This document shows positions 15,040-24,872 of a DNA stretch of 49,405 nucleotides, piece by piece. Both the position numbers and the translations under genes were made by a program. Below the pieces are notes generated by a model, which ran no database searches, was not told where the DNA came from, and saw only the letters and a list, made by a program, of their open reading frames with translations. The stretch spans positions 1 to 49,405 of the forward strand of contig OMXL01000020.1 of the NCBI GenBank assembly GCA_900314985.1. The letters are read 5' to 3'. The stretch's first letter is position 1. Every line of letters begins with the position of its first letter. The DNA comes from an uncultured Prevotellaceae bacterium (lineage in GTDB: Bacteria > Bacteroidota > Bacteroidia > Bacteroidales > Bacteroidaceae).

Positions 15040-17912
15040 TTTATAACGAACTTTCTACCGTTCTTAACATAGATACCCTTGTGCATAGAGGCAGCAGACA
15101 CCTTGCGACCCTGCAGGTCGAAATATTGGCTGTTGGCGATAGGCTGTTGGCTCTTAGCTGTGCTAATGCCTGTAGAACCACCAGCGTGGTAGAGTACGGG
15201 GTGACCGTCCTCAGCCTCGAACCAGATGCCAGGAGCAGCCTCAGAGAGTGCCTGATAGACGATGCCGTTGGTGAAGTCCTCGATAGGGCTTACAGGCAGT
15301 GCGGGCCAATCGGTCACGGGGTCGAAGCAGTTGGTAATCTGGATATTGTTACCACGGGCAAACGACTCACCATTAGTCACAGCACCCATATTGTAACAGT
15401 TGGTGACGACAGCGTCATTACCCAGCCAACCAGAGAGACCACCAGCCTCCCAACCTGAGGTGATGTCGCCAGTATTGTAGCAGTTCTCGATGTTGAGGTG
15501 CAAACTGTTTGATGTGTTGCAACCTACGAGAGCACCAGCGTTCTGATCGATAGAGGTTACATTACCCTCGTTGCCCAGCTGTGAAAGGAAGGCTTCACCA
15601 CTGCCACTGGCTCGTCCGATGAACGCACCTACAAAGTTCTTACCACGGATGCTGCAGCTGTTGTCAATGGTGAAGCCTGAAATCTGTGCACCAGCAGTGA
15701 TATCACGGAAGAAGCCTACATTAGCATCCTCAGGCATGTCGATGGTCAGGTTCTTGATGAGGTGACCCTGTCCCTCGAAGATACCTGCATAGGGATGGTT
15801 GTTGTCACCAATGCCAGGATAGTCGAAGACCTCACCCATGTCGATGTCGGCAGTGAGCTGAGCGTTGGCGCTCTGGTTCTCCTTGGTTACATAGTAGGCA
15901 AACCAGTTGACGTGCTTGTCGGTAGCCAGCTGATAGAAACCGTCAACAGGTGTCAGGTAGTTAGCGTTCAGGCCACCGCACTTGTCGCAGAAGCCCCAGT
16001 CGTTCCAGGTGTGTGCAGCAACATTACCACCAGGCGTGTTGCTATAGGAAATGGTGCCGCCAGCAACGGGTGTGATGCCGTCGCACTCGAGGTTACCGTT
16101 GGCATAAACCACTGCGGTACCGAAAGGTACAGGATGATCCTCAGTACCAATGACCTGATACCAAGAGACGTTATCGCTCTGCTTGCCATTGAGCAGGTAA
16201 GCCAGCTCACCGCTCTTCAGCTGCGTCTCAGTGAAGGCGATACCCTGATCACCGTCCATCTGATAGAGGTTCTCGCCCTGAACAGAATTATGTCTGTACA
16301 GGCCAGCGCCATCGTTGACGAGACCCGTGCTGTAACAGTTCTTGATGGTTGACTTGTTGCTACCCATCCATGCGCAGATACCAGCGTTCTCGTGAGAACC
16401 GGTGATGGTACCCAGGTTATAGCAGTTCTCGATGTGAACCTCCTTCTCAGAGCAAGCGATGATACCTGCAGCATTCTGTGCGGTACCGTTGATGTCGGCC
16501 TCGTTACCACAGTTGCGAACGATGACACCGTCGCCCCATACATGACCGAGGATACCAGCGGCGCAGGCGTTACCCGCCATCGTACAAGAAGCATCGATGA
16601 TGACGTTCTCGATGATGGCACCACCTACGGCCTGACCGAAGAGTGCTTGGTTGTTGAGTTCAGCATTGGTAGTCAGATTCAGGATGCGGTGACCCTGGCC
16701 ATCGAAGTGTCCCTTGAAGTCGCGACCATCCTGTCCGATAGGCGTAAATGCCAGACCATCCATATCGATATTAGCGGTCAGCTTAGCATTGGCATCGCCC
16801 TTTCCCTGGTTGATCATGTAGGCAAACCAGTTGAGTTGGGCACCATCAGCGATGGGATAGAAACCATCGGCATCAGCCTCGAGGAAGTTCTCTTGCCACT
16901 TGCCACAACCCGTGCAGAAACCACCAACGAAGACATGCTCATCGACCGAGCTGCCCTCGTGGTTAGAAAAAGCAACGTCAGTGCCTGGCTTCGGTGTGAT
17001 ACCGTCGCACTGCAGACTACCGTTGGCATAAACCAAAGCGTGTGAGGGGTCGAAGGTTGGCTGAGCATCCTTGTTGGCACCCTCTAAGTTCTGGCGCCAT
17101 ACGCCAGCATCCTTATTGCCATTCAGCTGGAAGGCCAGCTTACCAGAGGCCACGTCGCCATCCTCGATGATGGTGGCACCCTGCGCGTCATAGAGATTAA
17201 AGATACGTTCGGTAGTGATGGAGGCACTGTTGCGCCACAGGTCCTTGCCGTCGTTCTGACCACCAGAGAGCATGTGGCCCGTGTTCCAGAAGCCCAGCAC
17301 CTCTACGTAGCCATGACCACCGAACCAGCCCGTGATGATGGCACTCTCGCCACCAGCCTTCACGTCGCCCGTGTTGTAGCAGTTGATGATGCGAGTGGCA
17401 GGACCGCCGTCCATTACTACGCCGAAGATGGCGCAGCAGTTGTTGCCCTGACCCTCTACGTAGCCTTCGTGACCTACATTCTCGAGTGTCACCCAGCCAC
17501 TGCCGTCAGAAGCACCTACGATACCGCCAATGAACTGGTCGCCCATAAAGGTGTTGCCAGGACCGGCGATGAGGTTCTTGATATAGCAGCCACCATTGAC
17601 CACGCCGAAGATACCAATTCTCGACGAGCCAATATACATAATGTTGTCAATCACGTGATACTGTCCGTCAAAGGTACCGATGTAACGACTCTCAAGACAG
17701 CCGATGGGTACAAAATCCTTGCCGTCCATGTCGATGTCGGCAGTGAGTACTGCATTGGCGTCGTTCTCGCCACCATTCACGATGTTGGCAAACTCAATCA
17801 GTTCGTCGGCAGTACCAATCTGGTAGACGCCATCCACTTTGTCTAATGCGAACGCGCTGTTGCTCAAACAACAGAGTGCCCACAATAACAGGTAAGTAAT
17901 TCGTTTCTTCAT
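15036..17912 (-). CDS. Large repeat-rich surface protein with GLUG-like modules
   Basis: 958 residues with a signal peptide (to about residue 22, SAFA/LD). Three homologous modules each begin with DG.YQ/YPI....N.FA, then LTA(D/N)IDM(D/G), F.GQ.H.I.N(L/I) and repeated IENCYN.G(D/T)I strands, as in GLUG-type beta-helical adhesins. Between modules sit two Cys pairs, FCTGCGK and FCDKCGG, that may bind metal or form disulfides. The tail YFDLQGRKVSAASMHKGIYV matches Prevotella secretion tails. It sits mid-operon among three GH31 genes, so it probably displays on the cell surface and binds the glycan or scaffolds the enzymes. Domain architecture is visible; function is inferred. Confidence 0.75.
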   Translation of the reverse strand: MKKRITYLLLWALCCLSNSAFALDKVDGVYQIGTADELIEFANIVNGGENDANAVLTADIDMDGKDFVPIGCLESRYIGTFDGQYHVIDNIMYIGSSRIGIFGVVNGGCYIKNLIAGPGNTFMGDQFIGGIVGASDGSGWVTLENVGHEGYVEGQGNNCCAIFGVVMDGGPATRIINCYNTGDVKAGGESAIITGWFGGHGYVEVLGFWNTGHMLSGGQNDGKDLWRNSASITTERIFNLYDAQGATIIEDGDVASGKLAFQLNGNKDAGVWRQNLEGANKDAQPTFDPSHALVYANGSLQCDGITPKPGTDVAFSNHEGSSVDEHVFVGGFCTGCGKWQENFLEADADGFYPIADGAQLNWFAYMINQGKGDANAKLTANIDMDGLAFTPIGQDGRDFKGHFDGQGHRILNLTTNAELNNQALFGQAVGGAIIENVIIDASCTMAGNACAAGILGHVWGDGVIVRNCGNEADINGTAQNAAGIIACSEKEVHIENCYNLGTITGSHENAGICAWMGSNKSTIKNCYSTGLVNDGAGLYRHNSVQGENLYQMDGDQGIAFTETQLKSGELAYLLNGKQSDNVSWYQVIGTEDHPVPFGTAVVYANGNLECDGITPVAGGTISYSNTPGGNVAAHTWNDWGFCDKCGGLNANYLTPVDGFYQLATDKHVNWFAYYVTKENQSANAQLTADIDMGEVFDYPGIGDNNHPYAGIFEGQGHLIKNLTIDMPEDANVGFFRDITAGAQISGFTIDNSCSIRGKNFVGAFIGRASGSGEAFLSQLGNEGNVTSIDQNAGALVGCNTSNSLHLNIENCYNTGDITSGWEAGGLSGWLGNDAVVTNCYNMGAVTNGESFARGNNIQITNCFDPVTDWPALPVSPIEDFTNGIVYQALSEAAPGIWFEAEDGHPVLYHAGGSTGISTAKSQQPIANSQYFDLQGRKVSAASMHKGIYVKNGRKFVIK

Positions 17913-17939
17913 AATGAATACGTTTAAAGGTTTTTGTGA

Positions 17940-20057
17940 TTATGTAATATTGAAAGAAATGTCATTACCATGCAGCCATGGTGAGTACCGTACCCTACCC
18001 TTTGCCACGATGCCGATGCGTAGCGTACGGACTACGGCAGGCAGCTGACCATCCGTCTGGCGGAGCGTCACCTGTAGCTGTTTCTTGCGCAGGGTAGCCT
18101 CGATAGTGGTCTGGCGATAGCGGCCTTCACGATAGCCAAAGCCATCACCCTCGTCCTCATAGAGTTGACCCACGGCCTTACCCTCGCCATCTACGCATAC
18201 CAGCAGCGTCAGCGAGTCGGTACGCAGCGTGGCTGTGCTCTGTGCTAAGTTGGCCAAAGGAATCACCGAACCTGGACGCTGGCGCAATTCACACTGATAG
18301 CTGTCGGCAGTCTCTTCCAGCTCGAGGCATTGCCACTCTTGTTGAGGCATGGCCGTATGCTCAGCCCACTGCGGACGAATCATCAGGTCGCCACCCAACA
18401 GGAAGGAACGATCCTCACTGCGGAGGTTTAGGTCCTTGCTGTCAGCCATGAACAGCGGACGCATCACAGGCATTCCCGTTGTGCTGGCCTCACGGAACAG
18501 CGTATAGATATAGGGCATCAGGCGATAACGGCGATTGATGGCCGTACGACAGGCGTCCAGCACCTCTTGTGTGAACGCCCAAGGTTCCTGAGCCACCGTA
18601 CCCTTGGTATTATGGTTGCGGACAAAGGGGAAGTAGACGCCCAAGGCAGTCCATTCGGCTACCAGCTGGCCATTGGAATTCTCGCAGAAGCCACCGATAT
18701 CGGGACCGTTGAAGGGCTGTCCGCTGAGTCCTAACGTCAGCGACATCGGTACACTCAGCTTCAAGTGGTCGGGATGCGACAGGTTGTCGCCCGTCCATGT
18801 GGCCGCATAGCGCTGTCCGCCTAAGAAATTAGAACGCGACAGGATGAAGGGGCGCTTCTGAGGGTTCGCCAACAGCAGACCCTGACGACTGGCACGTACC
18901 ATATTCAGACCATATACATTATGGAAGCGCAGATGCGGTCCTGCTGTCACTCCCTCACCACCCAGATGGCGGTTGTCACGGGGCATGGTATTCTCTGGTT
19001 GTCCGAAGATGGCGGGCTCGTTCATGTCGTTCCATACGCCATCGACGCCAGTAACCATGAAGTCCTTATAGAGAGTAGCCCACCACGAGCGCACCTCAGG
19101 ACGTGTGAAGTCGGGGAAATGACAGGCACCAGGCCATACGTTACCCTCAAAGACTTGACCGTTCTTGTCCTTCACCCAATAGTCGCCAGCGGTTCCCTGG
19201 TCGTCGACGAAGTAGCCCTCCTCGACCTTCACGCCAGGGTCAATCATATAGACCGTCTTGAAATCCTGCTGATGCAGATAGTCGTTCAGTCGCAGCGGAT
19301 TAGAGAATCCGTCGGGGTTGAAGGTGAAGATGCGGTAGCCATCCATATAGTCGATATCCATCCAGATGACATCAGACGGAATCTGGTGCTTTCTAAGCAA
19401 ATCGGCCACCTCCATCACACAACCGTCAGGATAGTAGGTGTGGCGGCACTGGTGGTAGCCCAGTGACCAGAGGGGTGGCAGTTCCATGTGACCCGTGAGG
19501 TCAGCAAGTGCCTGCATGAGCTGTTGCACGTTGGGGCGTTCGATGATGACCACGCGGAACGCAGGACCATCGCTTTCAAAGACCACATCCTGATCGGTGC
19601 TGATGGTCTGACGCCATGTATTGTCAGCAATGATGCCAAAGGCAGAGCCGTCGGCACGCAGTCCCATCACCCACGGATGACTCTGATAGAGGTGTGACCC
19701 TCCATCGACACCGTAGGCAGGGGTGTCAATATTCCATAGCGATATCTTACGACCATTACGCTTCAGCGGTCCTGTCACTTCACCCGTGCCATAGAGGTCG
19801 ACACCCTCACCAACATGAATGGTCGCTATCTGCTTACCCTCACGCTGTGAAAAGACGGGCTTCAGGCGCCAGTCATGAGGCAGTGCTGCCGTAGGCACCA
19901 ACTCTTGTACGAAGATAGGTGACGGCTGGTGACAGGAGGCATCGTAGTTAGCGGGAATGAAAACAGCAATGTTGTCGTTAGACATAAAAGTGGCCTGGGC
20001 CATCACAATCACTGCGACGGCCAGACCTTGAAGGACTAACAATAATCTCCTTAACAT
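17940..20057 (-). CDS. GH31 alpha-glucosidase-type glycosidase, divergent member
   Basis: 705 residues. The signal peptide is MLRRLLLVLQGLAVAVIVMA. This is a classical GH31 of a different subgroup from its two neighbours: GEGVDLYGTGEVTGPL (83-98), VIWMDIDYMDGYRIFTFNP (230-248), nucleophile Asp344 in GVWNDMNEPAIF, acid/base Asp424 in ATWTGDN, FNGPDIGGF near 450, and YEDEGDG in the C-terminal domain. The WMDIDYM and WNDMNEP motifs are those of alpha-glucosidases that cut terminal glucose. It is third in unit A. Together with the two FWWLDWQQ-type GH31 enzymes it suggests stepwise removal of at least two kinds of alpha-linked residues. Confidence 0.92.
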   Translation of the reverse strand: MLRRLLLVLQGLAVAVIVMAQATFMSNDNIAVFIPANYDASCHQPSPIFVQELVPTAALPHDWRLKPVFSQREGKQIATIHVGEGVDLYGTGEVTGPLKRNGRKISLWNIDTPAYGVDGGSHLYQSHPWVMGLRADGSAFGIIADNTWRQTISTDQDVVFESDGPAFRVVIIERPNVQQLMQALADLTGHMELPPLWSLGYHQCRHTYYPDGCVMEVADLLRKHQIPSDVIWMDIDYMDGYRIFTFNPDGFSNPLRLNDYLHQQDFKTVYMIDPGVKVEEGYFVDDQGTAGDYWVKDKNGQVFEGNVWPGACHFPDFTRPEVRSWWATLYKDFMVTGVDGVWNDMNEPAIFGQPENTMPRDNRHLGGEGVTAGPHLRFHNVYGLNMVRASRQGLLLANPQKRPFILSRSNFLGGQRYAATWTGDNLSHPDHLKLSVPMSLTLGLSGQPFNGPDIGGFCENSNGQLVAEWTALGVYFPFVRNHNTKGTVAQEPWAFTQEVLDACRTAINRRYRLMPYIYTLFREASTTGMPVMRPLFMADSKDLNLRSEDRSFLLGGDLMIRPQWAEHTAMPQQEWQCLELEETADSYQCELRQRPGSVIPLANLAQSTATLRTDSLTLLVCVDGEGKAVGQLYEDEGDGFGYREGRYRQTTIEATLRKKQLQVTLRQTDGQLPAVVRTLRIGIVAKGRVRYSPWLHGNDISFNIT

Positions 20058-20099
20058 CCTAATAACTAACTTATTATTGAACTAACTAAATATTACTGT

Positions 20100-20813
20100 T
20101 CACTTGACAATTTCAGCCTGTATCGTTTCATGGAACAAGTCAACGACAATGCGATAACGTCCATCACGGCTGATTTCCCATTTGGTATCGCTGCCACCTG
20201 TGCGCAGGCGACGGTCCTTGAGCACGTCAGTACCCTGACGATAGGGATGCAAGTTCTTTGGATACCAGCGGTCCTGACCCTGGAACTTAAAACTCGTAGG
20301 TTCTTCTACCTCAGGGTGGCGTTTCAGCTCACCCTCCCAAGTCCAGAGGCAGGGATTGTTGAGGTCCTGTTTCATGAGCAACATCTTGCCTTCATGCCAT
20401 CCAGCTTCCGTAGCACCTCCGGCAATGAACAACTCAACCCAAGGTTGGAAGATTTCGCCATGTACCATTTTCTGATCGGTATAGACATGCAGACGATAGC
20501 GGTCTTCGCTGACCACCACCTGCCAGGCGGCGGACTTAGCATCGGTCGTCTCATTGTAGGCAATACCCTTGTTCACCAGATTGGCATCAACAACCATCGG
20601 TGTAAGATAGCTAGCACCCTTACGGGGCTTCTTGGCTGTGGTGATGCGTAGCTCGCCTATATTCAGGCGACCGGCATACTTATAATCATTGTCTGCTACT
20701 TTCTCTAACTTCTGGGCACCGCCAGGCACGGCAGAGCCCGTAATCCAGAGGTCTTGCGCAGAGACTTTGTTACAGATAAAACAAAAGAGGGCAAATATAA
20801 TATAGCGTGTCAT
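20100..20813 (-). CDS. Short SusE/SusF-like binding protein
   Basis: 237 residues with a signal peptide (to about residue 19, VSA/QD). Two modules are visible: DLWITGSAVPGGAQKLEK...YAGRLNIGELRITTAKK and ELFIAGGATEAGWHEGKML. The end RLRTGGSDTKWEISRDGRY is almost the same as in 11670-12578, but the secretion-like tail is missing here. It lies 13 bp after the GH31 at 20827-23079, mirroring the GH31 plus SusF-like pair at the far end of the operon. Probably a periplasmic or surface glycan-binding protein. No lipobox is seen, so its anchoring is unclear. Confidence 0.7.
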   Translation of the reverse strand: MTRYIIFALFCFICNKVSAQDLWITGSAVPGGAQKLEKVADNDYKYAGRLNIGELRITTAKKPRKGASYLTPMVVDANLVNKGIAYNETTDAKSAAWQVVVSEDRYRLHVYTDQKMVHGEIFQPWVELFIAGGATEAGWHEGKMLLMKQDLNNPCLWTWEGELKRHPEVEEPTSFKFQGQDRWYPKNLHPYRQGTDVLKDRRLRTGGSDTKWEISRDGRYRIVVDLFHETIQAEIVK

Positions 20814-20826
20814 CTTATTTCCTTAT

Positions 20827-23079
20827 TTAATCTTTCAACATAATAGTGATTGCTTGCTGGCACGAGGTACGTGGAACATTCACGGTAACTACGCGCTTAG
20901 CGTTGTCGTAGCTCCATGCATCAGAGGCGATCTGCTTGCCATTGATGCTGACAGCCGACGGACGCTGCTGAGCCAGGAACTCAACGGTATAGGCTCTGCT
21001 GTCGGGCATGCCGAGGAAACGACCTTCACGGGGATGTATGGTCACTTGCTTACCCTGATGGGAAATGCGAGTGGTGGTATAGGCTCCCTGCTTGTAACCC
21101 TCGGTGTCGCCCTCGTCCTCATAGAGTGAGGTCTCGCCATCAGCACCAGGCACCACCTTCAGAATCAAGCGGTCAGGACGGGTATTGAGGTTCAACATGG
21201 GGGGATTGTTGACGATGACACTACCTGCACGATAGAAATAAGGTATCTCTTCCATGGCGTAGCGGTCGGTGAAGATTCTGTTACCGTTGACGACCTTGTT
21301 ACGACAAACGTCAAACCAGCGACCCTCGGGCAACCAGGTGCGACGAGCAGTCATGCCATCTGCATCCGCCTCAGTAACAACAGGTGCAACGAGGATGTCG
21401 TCGCCAAACATATACTCGTCCTCAAAGAGGTAGGCGTTGTTATTCTCTGGCCATTCGTAGTAGAGCGGACGACAAAGGCTCACACCCGTGTCGTAGGCCT
21501 GACGGGCTGCGGTATAGATGTAGGGCATCAAGGCGTAACGCAGCTTGACAGTCTCTAACAGTTGTGGGAAGTTGTCGTATTTCCAGATGCGACGCTCAAT
21601 GCCTTCCCAGTTGGTGGCATGGGTACGGAACACAGGAGTAAAGACACCATATTGCATCCATCTGAGATAGATCTTGCCGTCGTTAGGACCTGTCTGCTGG
21701 TGACCGCCGAGGTCGTGACCCCAGTAACCGAAGCAGACGTTAGAGGCCGTGGCGGTGAAGTAAGGCTGCCAAGCCAGCGTGCCATAGGTCGTAAAGGAGT
21801 CGCCTGAGAAGCCGATGGGGTAGCGGTGACTACCCAATCCACCCCAGCGGTGGAAGATGAGCGGACGACGGTCAGGGCGATTCAATTTCATATCGTTATA
21901 GAAGACGTGGTTGCACCAGAAGGTCTCACCCAGTCCGTTGATATACTTGCTGGTCAGGTTCTGTTGCCAGTCGAGCCACCAGAAGTCGACGCCCTGCTTC
22001 TCGCGAGCGCGAATGATGCGGTTGAACATGTGGTGGTAGAAGCGACCATCGCTCAGGTTCCAGGGCACCACCTTGGTGTCTTTACCTAAGCCCATATCCT
22101 CTCTGAGGTCGTTGAAGAAATCCTCGTCGTCATCCACACCGTCGGCAGGATGCAGGTTGAGCGATACGCGCAAGCCCTGCTTGTGCATCCAGTCAATCAA
22201 GCCCTCGGGATCGGGAATAGCCGTGCGATCCCATGTCCAGCCTGTCCACCCTTGGGTGTGCCAGTCCATGTCGAAAATCATCACGTCCATAGGAATCTGG
22301 AAGTGCTTCACGTCGTTGACAATCTCCATGAATTCGTCGCTCGTGTAGCGCTGGTACTTGCTGTACCAGTAGCCCAGCACGTAGAGCGGTGGCATGGGCT
22401 GCTGTCCAGCAACCTTGATAAAGTCGCCCAGTGCCTTCTTGTACTGATGGCCATAGCCCATGAAGTACCAGTCGATGGCATTCTTGTCAACGGGCTCTGC
22501 CAACCAGTCGATGCCATCCACCTGCTTGTCGAAGGCGAAGGTCGTCGAGCCATCGCCACGCTTGGTACGTGGAGACTCATCAATGATGCTCCAACCGGCT
22601 CTTGACAACAGACCGTTCTCCATCTCCTGACGCTTGTTGTCGCCAATCTGTCCGTCGAGCGTACGGGTGGTGCCTTTCAGGTTCATGGCATCGTCCTTGC
22701 CAGGATACCATATCACCTGACGGCCGTTGAGTGTCAGGGTGACGGTCAGCACATCAGAAGAAGGGTGACGACCGTCAATCACTCCACCTTTCTTATATTT
22801 AAGCGTAAGTGCATCGGTAGTAATGGTCAACCAGCCATCTTTCTCCGTGGTGGTGAAAGCAGGTACTGGCAGGCGACGGTTGACAATGGCAAAGGTGGCA
22901 CGGTCTTCAAAGCGTGCACGGTCGCTGTATTGAATGCGAATCATCTCAGGGGTCAGCACCGTAAAACGTGCCTTGCCAGCAGAAACGATGGCATCGGGAT
23001 GAGCCATCGGATTGAGTTCCTGAGCCAATACATCATTCATACTAAGCAGAATGGTTAGAAGTACTAAGATCTTTTTCAT
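20827..23079 (-). CDS. GH31 glycosidase (alpha-glucosidase/alpha-xylosidase type), paralogue 2
   Basis: 750 residues from the ATG at 23079 (MKKILVLL..., signal peptide to about residue 20). An upstream ATG at 23127 would place the -7 box inside the coding region and is rejected. It is strikingly similar along its length to the GH31 at 12604-15039 (shared blocks: VLTPEMIRIQYS, FEDRATFA, TKRGDGSTTFAFDKQVDG). Nucleophile Asp370 lies in FWWLDWQQ, acid/base Asp427 in YPIGFSGD, and GADGETSLYEDEGDT occurs in the C-terminal domain. It is first gene of unit A, directly behind the operator-bearing promoter. Substrate is undetermined. Confidence 0.92.
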   Translation of the reverse strand: MKKILVLLTILLSMNDVLAQELNPMAHPDAIVSAGKARFTVLTPEMIRIQYSDRARFEDRATFAIVNRRLPVPAFTTTEKDGWLTITTDALTLKYKKGGVIDGRHPSSDVLTVTLTLNGRQVIWYPGKDDAMNLKGTTRTLDGQIGDNKRQEMENGLLSRAGWSIIDESPRTKRGDGSTTFAFDKQVDGIDWLAEPVDKNAIDWYFMGYGHQYKKALGDFIKVAGQQPMPPLYVLGYWYSKYQRYTSDEFMEIVNDVKHFQIPMDVMIFDMDWHTQGWTGWTWDRTAIPDPEGLIDWMHKQGLRVSLNLHPADGVDDDEDFFNDLREDMGLGKDTKVVPWNLSDGRFYHHMFNRIIRAREKQGVDFWWLDWQQNLTSKYINGLGETFWCNHVFYNDMKLNRPDRRPLIFHRWGGLGSHRYPIGFSGDSFTTYGTLAWQPYFTATASNVCFGYWGHDLGGHQQTGPNDGKIYLRWMQYGVFTPVFRTHATNWEGIERRIWKYDNFPQLLETVKLRYALMPYIYTAARQAYDTGVSLCRPLYYEWPENNNAYLFEDEYMFGDDILVAPVVTEADADGMTARRTWLPEGRWFDVCRNKVVNGNRIFTDRYAMEEIPYFYRAGSVIVNNPPMLNLNTRPDRLILKVVPGADGETSLYEDEGDTEGYKQGAYTTTRISHQGKQVTIHPREGRFLGMPDSRAYTVEFLAQQRPSAVSINGKQIASDAWSYDNAKRVVTVNVPRTSCQQAITIMLKD

Positions 23080-23102
23080 ACGTTTTGGAAATTTTTCTGG
23101 TG

Positions 23103-23110
23103 CAAAGGTA
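23103..23110 (-). promoter_or_regulatory. Promoter -7 box of PUL unit A
   Basis: The minus strand reads TACCTTTG, 24 bp upstream of the GH31 ATG at 23079. No TTG is at the -33 position, which fits a promoter that needs an activator. Confidence 0.65.
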
Positions 23111-23144
23111 GGGCGAAATACAAGCAAAAGGAAGTTTGCAAGGT

Positions 23145-23173
23145 TTTGTATAACTCATATTTCATTATACAAA
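23145..23173. promoter_or_regulatory. PUL operator A (inverted repeat)
   Basis: TTTGTATAA (23145-23153) and TTATACAAA (23165-23173) are perfect inverted arms with an 11-nt centre. The centre (23159) lies 52.5 bp upstream of the centre of the unit A -7 box. The same motif and spacing occur at units B and C. Confidence 0.75.
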
Positions 23174-23200
23174 GAAAAAGCCACTGAAAATCAGTGGCTT
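23171..23200 (-). terminator. Terminator of the PUL regulator gene
   Basis: On the minus strand, a perfect 10-bp stem AAGCCACTGA / TCAGTGGCTT (23178-23200) with a 3-nt loop, followed by a T-rich stretch (TTTTTCTTT), 52 nt past the regulator's stop. Its T-run borders operator A. Confidence 0.88.
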
Positions 23201-23252
23201 ATATATCAGACAACAAGACGTTGTATAAAGGATATATTCGTTCTGTTAGCCG

Positions 23253-24866
23253 TTATATCTCCATGATAAGCTGTTCAAATTGGTCATTATCGACCTTCGA
23301 ACGGTTTTTGATGCGTGTCTTGTAGGTATTCACGGTGTGTACAGAGTAATCCAGGAAGTTGGCAATGCGATCACTGTCGGTAATACCCAAACGGATGAGC
23401 GCAAAGATACGCATCTCGCTGGTCAGGGACTGGTCGTCAGCAGGTTCCTTGCGATCTTTCTCCTCGAACAGTTCATTATACTTCTTCACGAAATGGGGGA
23501 AGAGTTTAAGGAATGTCTGGTCGAAGGATTCAAACATATTCTCACGCTCTGCATTCAGTGCCGACTGTTTCAGCGTAGTGCGCAGGTCATCAAACTGACG
23601 GGCCACAATCTTGCGGTCAAGGGCCATATACACCTTCTCCAGCTTGGCAATAAATTCGGCGTTGGTATAGAAGGAGCGTCCGATATACTCGTTCTTAATC
23701 TTGTTGGCCTCTTTCAGCTGGTGGATTACCGTAGAGAGTTGTTCGTTCTTGGCCTGCAACTCATCCAACTGTTGGTGAATGGTCTCACGAGCCTCTGTCA
23801 GTTTGCGGTTCTTCTTATGGATAAACCAATAGCTGGCAAGGATTCCTAAGAGGATGACGATTGCCATTCCAGTAGCCACAAAGAGCCAGTTGCGCTGACT
23901 CACCATAGCGACATAGCGGTCTTGCTCGATAATGGGCAGGATGTCGTTGATTTCCACCTTACGCAGACGAGTGCCATAGAAGTTGATATCCTCCAAAGCC
24001 TGATGGACATAACGGCTGGCACGGTCGTAGTCACCCTGCTTATAGATGAGACGAGAGAGGTGATAGAGGGCGGTAATCTCACGCGTATCAGCCTCATTGT
24101 CAGCGATGGCCGACTGTGCGAAATAGCTCATAGCCTTATCCTCATCGTCCAGATAGATATAAGCCCACGCCATCTCTGCCGTCGTCTTGGCGCGCAGGTG
24201 CAGGTCGGAATCACAGAGCTGCAGCACATGTTCGAAGGATGCCAACGCCTCGTGATACTGGTGGTCACGCATCTGATGTGATCCCGTAAACGACCACCAC
24301 TCCACGCTATTCTCTGGCACCACCTGTTTCATGGAGTCCAGATAGGCATTACTCTGTGAGATATACTTGGTATAGTAAGGTTCCTCCCTGACATAATCGG
24401 CCATAGCGCGCCACAGGTTGCAGTTCTGCTCATAGTAGTCTTTCAACAGGGCGCCCTCTAATCGTGAACGATTGACAGTGGACAGCAAATCATGTGCCTC
24501 AGAGAGGATGCCGGCAGATATCAACGAGAAAGCAATGGCATTCTTTGCCTTGACCACCTGTTGCTCATTACCAGAGGCCATGGCATTCTCCAGACACGCT
24601 GAGGCATAGTAGCGAGCGGAATCATAACAGTAGGCTTTATACTCATTGAACAAGGCATAGAGTTGTTCGTACTCCCGTCCATTCTGACGAGCCTTGTCCA
24701 TATTCTGACGCAGGTGTTCGATACGGTCAATATGCTGCTGATTGAAGTGTTCGCGCTGGTCAAGACTCTTGTCCAGTTTATCAAGCCAAGTCTTGGTATC
24801 GGTAGCAGATACTGACGTGCAGGTAAATAATAGTAGTAGAATTAGGTATGTTAATTTCACATTCAT
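23253..24866 (-). CDS. Membrane-spanning TPR/HTH transcription regulator (SusR-like, DUF6377 type)
   Basis: 537 residues. A signal-like N-terminus (1-21) leads to a periplasmic part of about 300 residues with TPR-like helices (YHEALASFEHVLQLCDS; DEDKAMSYFAQSA; GDYDRASRYVHQALE). A membrane helix follows at about 326-349 (LFVATGMAIVILLGILASYW), then a coiled coil at 353-395, then a cytosolic end with a LuxR-type helix-turn-helix: LGITDSDRIANFLDYSVHTV followed by NTYKTRIKNRSKV. The layout matches one-piece regulators of Bacteroidetes PULs in which a periplasmic sensor controls a DNA-binding tail. It lies between units A and B, so it is the best candidate to bind the TTGTATAAC operators. The sensed sugar is unknown. 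Family assignment is good; the regulon link is inference. Confidence 0.85.
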   Translation of the reverse strand: MNVKLTYLILLLLFTCTSVSATDTKTWLDKLDKSLDQREHFNQQHIDRIEHLRQNMDKARQNGREYEQLYALFNEYKAYCYDSARYYASACLENAMASGNEQQVVKAKNAIAFSLISAGILSEAHDLLSTVNRSRLEGALLKDYYEQNCNLWRAMADYVREEPYYTKYISQSNAYLDSMKQVVPENSVEWWSFTGSHQMRDHQYHEALASFEHVLQLCDSDLHLRAKTTAEMAWAYIYLDDEDKAMSYFAQSAIADNEADTREITALYHLSRLIYKQGDYDRASRYVHQALEDINFYGTRLRKVEINDILPIIEQDRYVAMVSQRNWLFVATGMAIVILLGILASYWFIHKKNRKLTEARETIHQQLDELQAKNEQLSTVIHQLKEANKIKNEYIGRSFYTNAEFIAKLEKVYMALDRKIVARQFDDLRTTLKQSALNAERENMFESFDQTFLKLFPHFVKKYNELFEEKDRKEPADDQSLTSEMRIFALIRLGITDSDRIANFLDYSVHTVNTYKTRIKNRSKVDNDQFEQLIMEI

Positions 24867-24872
24867 ATATTG

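Noticed and set aside
23221-23228. Extra operator half TTGTATAA near the regulator's 3' end
   Set aside because: No partner arm at 11-12 nt and no -7 box at the right distance; it lies downstream of the regulator stop.
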